Below are positions 31,824 through 35,824 of a DNA stretch of 35,824 nucleotides, piece by piece (positions within the stretch are counted from its first letter, which is position 1; the number at the start of each line of letters is the position of its first letter). The notes below the pieces were generated by a model that saw only the letters and a program-made list of their open reading frames with translations, had not been told where the DNA came from and ran no database searches. This DNA is from JANMDN01 sp031376285 (lineage in GTDB: Bacteria; Actinomycetota; Thermoleophilia; Miltoncostaeales; Miltoncostaeaceae). The DNA lies in assembly GCA_031376285.1 (NCBI GenBank), contig JANMDN010000020.1, positions 1 to 35,824 of the forward strand, given 5' to 3'. The position numbers were made by a program, and so were the translations under genes.

Positions 31824-32708
31824 TTAGGAGCCCGGTCCGTGGTCCTCGACATGGATCAGGACCTCGGCATTCGGGACCACGGCGACGAGATCGCCCTTGA
31901 CCCGACCGCTCAAAATGTGCCCCTGGCGGACGGTCGTCTCGGGAGCGACGACCATGTGAAGGTCAATGTGGCGCTTCGCGCCAGCACGCCGCCCACGAAG
32001 TTTGTGGAAGCTCAGTCCCTCCGCTTCAAACCTCGCAAGGACGGCCTCGACTTTCGTGATTTCGGACTCGGGCAAGTTCGAGTCGACAAGGACCTGGGCG
32101 CTGGTCCAACACAGGCGAGCCCCTGCGGCGCAGATCACGAGCCCGACCACGATGGCAATCAGCGGGTCGAGGATCCCCCACCCGGTTGCGGCGACGGCGA
32201 CCAGGCCTCCGACCACCGCCGCCGCCATCACCGCATCGGTCTGAAGGTTCAGCGCGTCCCCCGCCAGCGCGGCGGATTGGGTGAGCCGTGCCGCTCGTCG
32301 AAGGTGGAGCGCGACGGTAAGGCTCACGAGCGCCGAAACGGACATCACGGCAATTGCGAGGCCCAGGTGCTCGATCGTGCCGCCATGTTGCAGGCGTTGG
32401 GCGGACTCGACCGTGACCAGGAGTCCCGCGGCGACCACGAGCGCTCCCTCGAGAAGCGCGGCGAGATTCTCGGTCCGCTCGTGCCCGTAGGGATGTTGAC
32501 GGTCCGGTGGCTTGGCCGCCGCCCGGATGGCCCAGAACGCGATGAGGGCTGCGATGAGGTCCGTGGCCGAGTGCACCGCCTCCGAGAGGATCGCCACAGA
32601 GCCGGTCACCACTCCGAGCGTGAGCTTGGCGATCATCAAGGCAAAGCTCGCGGACGCGGAAAGTCCCGCCGCCCGACTCGCCCGCCGGAGATTTGTCACG
32701 TTCGACAT
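31824..32708 (-). CDS. Cation diffusion facilitator (CDF) metal exporter
   Basis: Proton-driven efflux of divalent metal ions across the inner membrane. The 294 residues contain six helices and a C-terminal ferredoxin-like regulatory domain (AEGLSFHKLRGRRAGAKRHI, DLHMVVAPETTVRQGH). The first transmembrane site is His46/Asp50 (SEAVHSATDLIA). The second, normally HxxxD, is Asn154/Asp158 (DALNLQTDAV), so one His ligand is replaced by Asn. HPYGHERTENLAALLEG matches the loop after TM2. The Asn makes metal specificity uncertain; Zn, Fe, Mn and Co are all possible. It is divergent from the secreted propeller gene, only 39 bp apart. Confidence 0.93.
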   Translation of the reverse strand: MSNVTNLRRASRAAGLSASASFALMIAKLTLGVVTGSVAILSEAVHSATDLIAALIAFWAIRAAAKPPDRQHPYGHERTENLAALLEGALVVAAGLLVTVESAQRLQHGGTIEHLGLAIAVMSVSALVSLTVALHLRRAARLTQSAALAGDALNLQTDAVMAAAVVGGLVAVAATGWGILDPLIAIVVGLVICAAGARLCWTSAQVLVDSNLPESEITKVEAVLARFEAEGLSFHKLRGRRAGAKRHIDLHMVVAPETTVRQGHILSGRVKGDLVAVVPNAEVLIHVEDHGPGS

Positions 32709-32747
32709 CGTTTGCGAGGGTAGTGAACGCCGGTATCGTTCGCAGAG

Positions 32748-34298
32748 ATGTCGTTCTTGCGAGGTGCCCTGCGGTTTTCATCGCTCGCGGTGCTCTCCGG
32801 GTTGGGGGCCGCGTCGGCGCTGGCCGGCCAGCCGCCCGGACTGCTGAGCCCTGAGGAGGTCGGCCGGCCCGGATCCTCCGAGGCCCAGTACGGCAGGGCG
32901 CTCGCGACCGTCGTCCTGCGCGAGCGAACGAGCATCGCCGTCACCGCGACGGGCAGCGGGATCGTCGAGGTCGCGCGACGGGACCCGTCCAAGGCCACCT
33001 GGCTCCGTCGTTTCAGCCGCGTTGGCCCCAGCTCAATTCGACCGCTGCTTGCGCGTGGCCCGAACGGCCAGATCGCCGCTGCATGGATTTCGGGTGGACG
33101 CGCCGTCCTGTCGACTCGAGATCCGGCGAGCGGACGATGGCGGGAGGTGGAGGCGCTGAGCGACGGTGGTGTCTCGGTCGTGCGGCTCGCCGCAGGCCTG
33201 GACGGCGACATCCTCGTCGCATGGGTGCGCGATGACCGCCTCTACGCCCGACTTCGCCGGGCGGGATCCGAGCGCTTTGGACCTCTTCAGGCCATCACGT
33301 CGGATCCGGCGCAACTCACCCTCTCGGAAACACCGCTCCTCGTCGACGAGTTCGGCGACGGCGCGATTGCCTGGTCGGAGCAGCCACTGTCCGAGCGCAC
33401 GAGCGCCCGAGTGGTCGAGCGGGTTGCGCTCCGGCCCTCCGGCGACGACGCGAGCTGGACGACACCGGAGGCCCTTCCGGCCGGCCGGTCAGACCAGATG
33501 ACGCCGCCAGTTCTCGGCGCCGACGCGGCCGGCACGATCACGGCCGCTTGGATCGAGGATGGGGTCGTGAAAACGGCCGACCGCACGTCGTCGGGTGAGG
33601 CATGGGCGCTCCATCCGAACTCGGTGTTCGCGTCGCCACCGAGCCTGACGTCGGTCGTGCTGACGATCGAGCCGTCCGGGCGAGCCGTGATGGCGGCCAT
33701 CGAGCGGGTTGGCCCGACGCTTTCGGCGGTTCGCGTCGCGTCGCGTGACGGAAGCGCCGACCGTTGGAATGAGGCGGGGGTGTCACCCGCCCGCCGTTCG
33801 AGCGGCGCGGACTCGTTGGCCATCGCCACGACGGCGCTCGGGGACGCGGTCGTGGCGCACGGCCGACCGGGCCCACCATGCGCCATGACCGTCACGGTCC
33901 TTGCGACCGGAGACCGTCGCAGGGGTGACCCCGCGCAGGTCAACGGCATGTGCGAGGTAGTCGGCGTCTCCACCGACGCGACAGGCGACGTGCTGGTGAC
34001 GGGCGTGGGCTCGGACGGGACGCTGCGGACCGCGCTCCGACCGGAGGGTGGGCTCGTACTCGACCTCGAATCGGCTCCACCGGGCCGCGTTCGCCTGCGA
34101 GCCAGCGCGCCGAGCAGGGTTACGATTACGATTCAGGCCGGCAGCAAAGTCGTCGCTCGACGCACGACCGTGGCCACGACCGGTTGGCGAACCCTGACGA
34201 TCTCCGGTCTGCGTTCGCCAGGCCGCTACCAGATCTTGGCGAAGGCGACGAGCGGGAGTGCCGCGAGTCGTGTCGAGACGCTCCCCCTCATCAAATGA
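32748..34298 (+). CDS. Secreted propeller-like repeat protein, relative of the gene at 6403
   Basis: A 516-residue protein starting at ATG 32748. The signal peptide ends near ASALAG (LSGLGAASALAGQ). Repeated strand units such as QIAAAWISGGRAVLSTRDP, DILVAWVRDDRLYARLR, GAIAWSEQP and TITAAWIEDGVVKTADRT suggest a multi-bladed propeller. The C-terminal domain (ASAPSRVTITIQAGSKVVAR, SPGRYQILAKATSGSAAS) is an Ig-like unit. Alignment by eye with the 6403 protein shows the same order: signal, IAVTATGSGIVEVARR versus IAVYASATGVAEVARR, AAWISGGR versus AVWISGDR, and a matching Ig-like end. The function is unknown; a surface adhesin or sensor is plausible. Confidence 0.75.
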   Translation: MSFLRGALRFSSLAVLSGLGAASALAGQPPGLLSPEEVGRPGSSEAQYGRALATVVLRERTSIAVTATGSGIVEVARRDPSKATWLRRFSRVGPSSIRPLLARGPNGQIAAAWISGGRAVLSTRDPASGRWREVEALSDGGVSVVRLAAGLDGDILVAWVRDDRLYARLRRAGSERFGPLQAITSDPAQLTLSETPLLVDEFGDGAIAWSEQPLSERTSARVVERVALRPSGDDASWTTPEALPAGRSDQMTPPVLGADAAGTITAAWIEDGVVKTADRTSSGEAWALHPNSVFASPPSLTSVVLTIEPSGRAVMAAIERVGPTLSAVRVASRDGSADRWNEAGVSPARRSSGADSLAIATTALGDAVVAHGRPGPPCAMTVTVLATGDRRRGDPAQVNGMCEVVGVSTDATGDVLVTGVGSDGTLRTALRPEGGLVLDLESAPPGRVRLRASAPSRVTITIQAGSKVVARRTTVATTGWRTLTISGLRSPGRYQILAKATSGSAASRVETLPLIK

Positions 34299-34321
34299 CC
34301 AATTCCGTGTCAGACCACTGA

Positions 34322-35824
34322 CTAGTCCTCGCTGGCCCTGAGTGACTGCGCCATGTCGGCGATCATGCTCACCACGTCCTCGTTGGCGAGCGTTGTCACG
34401 TCACCGAGCTGACGCTCCTCGGAGATGTCTCGAAGAAGTCGGCGCATAATCTTTCCGGAGCGCGTTTTCGGGAGGTCGTCGGTGAGCACGATCGAGGCCG
34501 GGCGGGCGATGCCACCAATCTTCTTGGCGACGTGCTGGCGAAGCTCCTGGATGAGCGCCTCGTCGCCGGTCACGCTTGACTTGAGGGTGACAAACGCGGC
34601 GATCGCTTGCCCGGTCGTCGCGTCGGCGCGCCCGACGACGGCAGCTTCGGCGACTGCGGGGTGGTCGACGAGGGCGCTTTCGATCTCGATCGTCGAGAGG
34701 CGGTGGCCGGAGACGTTCATCACGTCGTCGATCCGCCCGAGGAGCCAGTAGTAGCCCTCGTCATCGCGACGGCATCCGTCGCCAGCCAGGTAGCGGCCGG
34801 GGTACTGGCTCCAGTAGGTCTCGATGTAGCGTTCGTCGTCGTTGAGGAGCGTTCGCAGCATGGATGGCCAGGGCTGGTCGAGTACCAGGTAGCCGCCCTT
34901 GCCGAGCGGGACCGAATTGCCGGCCTCGTCGACCACATCCGCGCTGATCCCGGGGAGCGCGAAGGTGGCCGAGCCGGGTTTGGTCCTCGTAAGGCCCGGA
35001 AGCGGCGAGATCATGATCGCGCCCGTCTCGGTCTGCCACCACGTGTCGACGATCGGGCAGCGGCCGCCGCCGATGTGCTCTTGGTACCAGATCCATGCCT
35101 CGGGGTTGATGGGCTCACCCACGCTTCCAAGGAGCCGCAGGGACGTGAGGTCGTGGCTCGCTGGGTGCTCGACGCCCCACTTCATGAACATCCGAATGGC
35201 CGTCGGCGCTGTGTAGAGGATCGTCGCCTTGTAGCGCTCGACCATGTCCCAAAGGCGATCGAAACCGGGGAAGCTCGGGGCGCCCTCGAAGATGATCCCG
35301 GTGGCGCCATTGCAGAGCGGGCCGTAGACGATGTAGCTGTGGCCGGTCACCCAGCCGATGTCGGCGGCGCACCAGTAAACGTCGTCGTCGCGGATGTCGA
35401 AGACCATCTTGTGGCTGGCTGCCACCTGGGTCAGGTACCCGCCGGTCGTGTGGACGATGCCCTTGGGTTTCCCGGTCGTGCCGCTCGTGTAGAGCGCGTA
35501 GAGGAGATCTTCGGCGTCCATCACCTCAGGCTCGCAGGTGTCGGGTTGCGCCTCGCAGAGCTCGTCGAACCACTTGTCGCGACCCTCGACCCAGCCGATG
35601 TCGCCGCCAGTGCGCCGGACGACGACGCAATGCTCGATCGCGGGGCACTCGGCGAGCGCACCGTCGGTGTTGGCCTTCAGTGGCACCTTCTTGCCGGCCC
35701 GCCAGCCCTCGTCGGCGGTGATACAGACCTTCGCCTCGAAGTCGATCACCCGGTCGCGGAGCGCCTCGGACGAGAACCCACCGAAGACGACCGTGTGACC
35801 GGCGCCGATGCGGGCGCACGCGAG
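34322..35824 (-). CDS. acs: Acetyl-CoA synthetase (5'-truncated by window edge)
   Basis: AMP-forming activation of acetate to acetyl-CoA. The frame is open to the right edge, so the N-terminus is missing; 500 residues are present, about three quarters of a full enzyme. The edge sequence reads ACARIGAGHTVVFGGFSSEA, a family block. ATP-binding YTSGTTGKPKGIVHTTGG, then DTWWQTETGAIMISP, the hinge region GRIDDVMNVSGHRLSTIEIE and the C-terminal LPKTRSGKIMRR are all intact. The Lys of SGKIMRR is the adenylation lysine and the usual site of inhibitory acetylation. It is convergent with the secreted propeller gene, 23 bp apart. Confidence 0.97.
   Translation of the reverse strand, partial: LACARIGAGHTVVFGGFSSEALRDRVIDFEAKVCITADEGWRAGKKVPLKANTDGALAECPAIEHCVVVRRTGGDIGWVEGRDKWFDELCEAQPDTCEPEVMDAEDLLYALYTSGTTGKPKGIVHTTGGYLTQVAASHKMVFDIRDDDVYWCAADIGWVTGHSYIVYGPLCNGATGIIFEGAPSFPGFDRLWDMVERYKATILYTAPTAIRMFMKWGVEHPASHDLTSLRLLGSVGEPINPEAWIWYQEHIGGGRCPIVDTWWQTETGAIMISPLPGLTRTKPGSATFALPGISADVVDEAGNSVPLGKGGYLVLDQPWPSMLRTLLNDDERYIETYWSQYPGRYLAGDGCRRDDEGYYWLLGRIDDVMNVSGHRLSTIEIESALVDHPAVAEAAVVGRADATTGQAIAAFVTLKSSVTGDEALIQELRQHVAKKIGGIARPASIVLTDDLPKTRSGKIMRRLLRDISEERQLGDVTTLANEDVVSMIADMAQSLRASED

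Noticed and set aside
1..35824. CRISPR arrays, insertion sequences, prophage or integrase genes
   Set aside because: No repeat-spacer pattern, transposase, integrase or phage structural protein was seen in any frame.

Overview
The window is a high-GC bacterial chromosomal segment with tightly packed genes and many GTG and TTG starts. An ECF sigma factor paired with a propeller-type anti-sigma factor, a PPK2 polyphosphate kinase, a VanW/G5 protein and secreted proteins with repeated propeller-like strands all point to Actinomycetota. My best guess is Thermoleophilia/Solirubrobacterales; this rests on protein style only, with no rRNA or marker gene. The left edge ends in a C-rich tract that looks like a contig-end artefact, and genes are cut at both edges (an alcohol dehydrogenase at the left, acetyl-CoA synthetase at the right).

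Left third (1-12.3 kb) is mixed accessory content: a zinc alcohol dehydrogenase, a YCII-like protein, a divergent AraC regulator/DUF1772 pair, a cupin protein, an unrecognised 355-residue protein, a MazE/MazF toxin-antitoxin pair, a secreted propeller-like protein with an apparent single-base frameshift, a VOC protein, a membrane-anchored propeller protein, a farnesyl-diphosphate-synthase-type prenyltransferase, and an ECF sigma/anti-sigma pair. A SIMPL-domain protein follows.

The centre (13.5-22.2 kb) is a hopanoid operon: type 2 IPP isomerase, hpnH, hpnG, hpnA, squalene-hopene cyclase, hpnC, hpnD, hpnE. Every junction overlaps by 1 or 4 nt. With the FPP synthase at 9.6 kb it covers IPP/DMAPP balancing, FPP to squalene (HpnD, HpnC, HpnE), cyclisation (Shc), and addition and trimming of the adenosyl side chain (HpnH, HpnG). 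On the same strand follow a VanW/G5 envelope protein and a striking NodA-like N-acyltransferase, the family that acylates rhizobial Nod factors. No nodB, nodC, hpnI, hpnK or hpnO is present, so its substrate is open; it is the most interesting element here.

The right third (24.6-35.8 kb) has a four-gene minus-strand cluster with three consecutive small single-TM proteins; a bacterial PH-domain membrane protein and PPK2; a probably broken gene; a three-gene cluster (DUF6687-like protein, 69-residue helical protein, four-Cys mini-protein); a small TM/coiled-coil protein; a Ppx/GppA phosphatase lacking a normal start codon before its first phosphate motif; tRNA-Leu(UAA); an HU protein with a Lys/Ala tail; a CDF metal transporter with an Asn in a metal-site position; a second secreted propeller-like protein related to the one at 6.4 kb; and acetyl-CoA synthetase. 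I see no CRISPR array, insertion sequence, prophage or rRNA.
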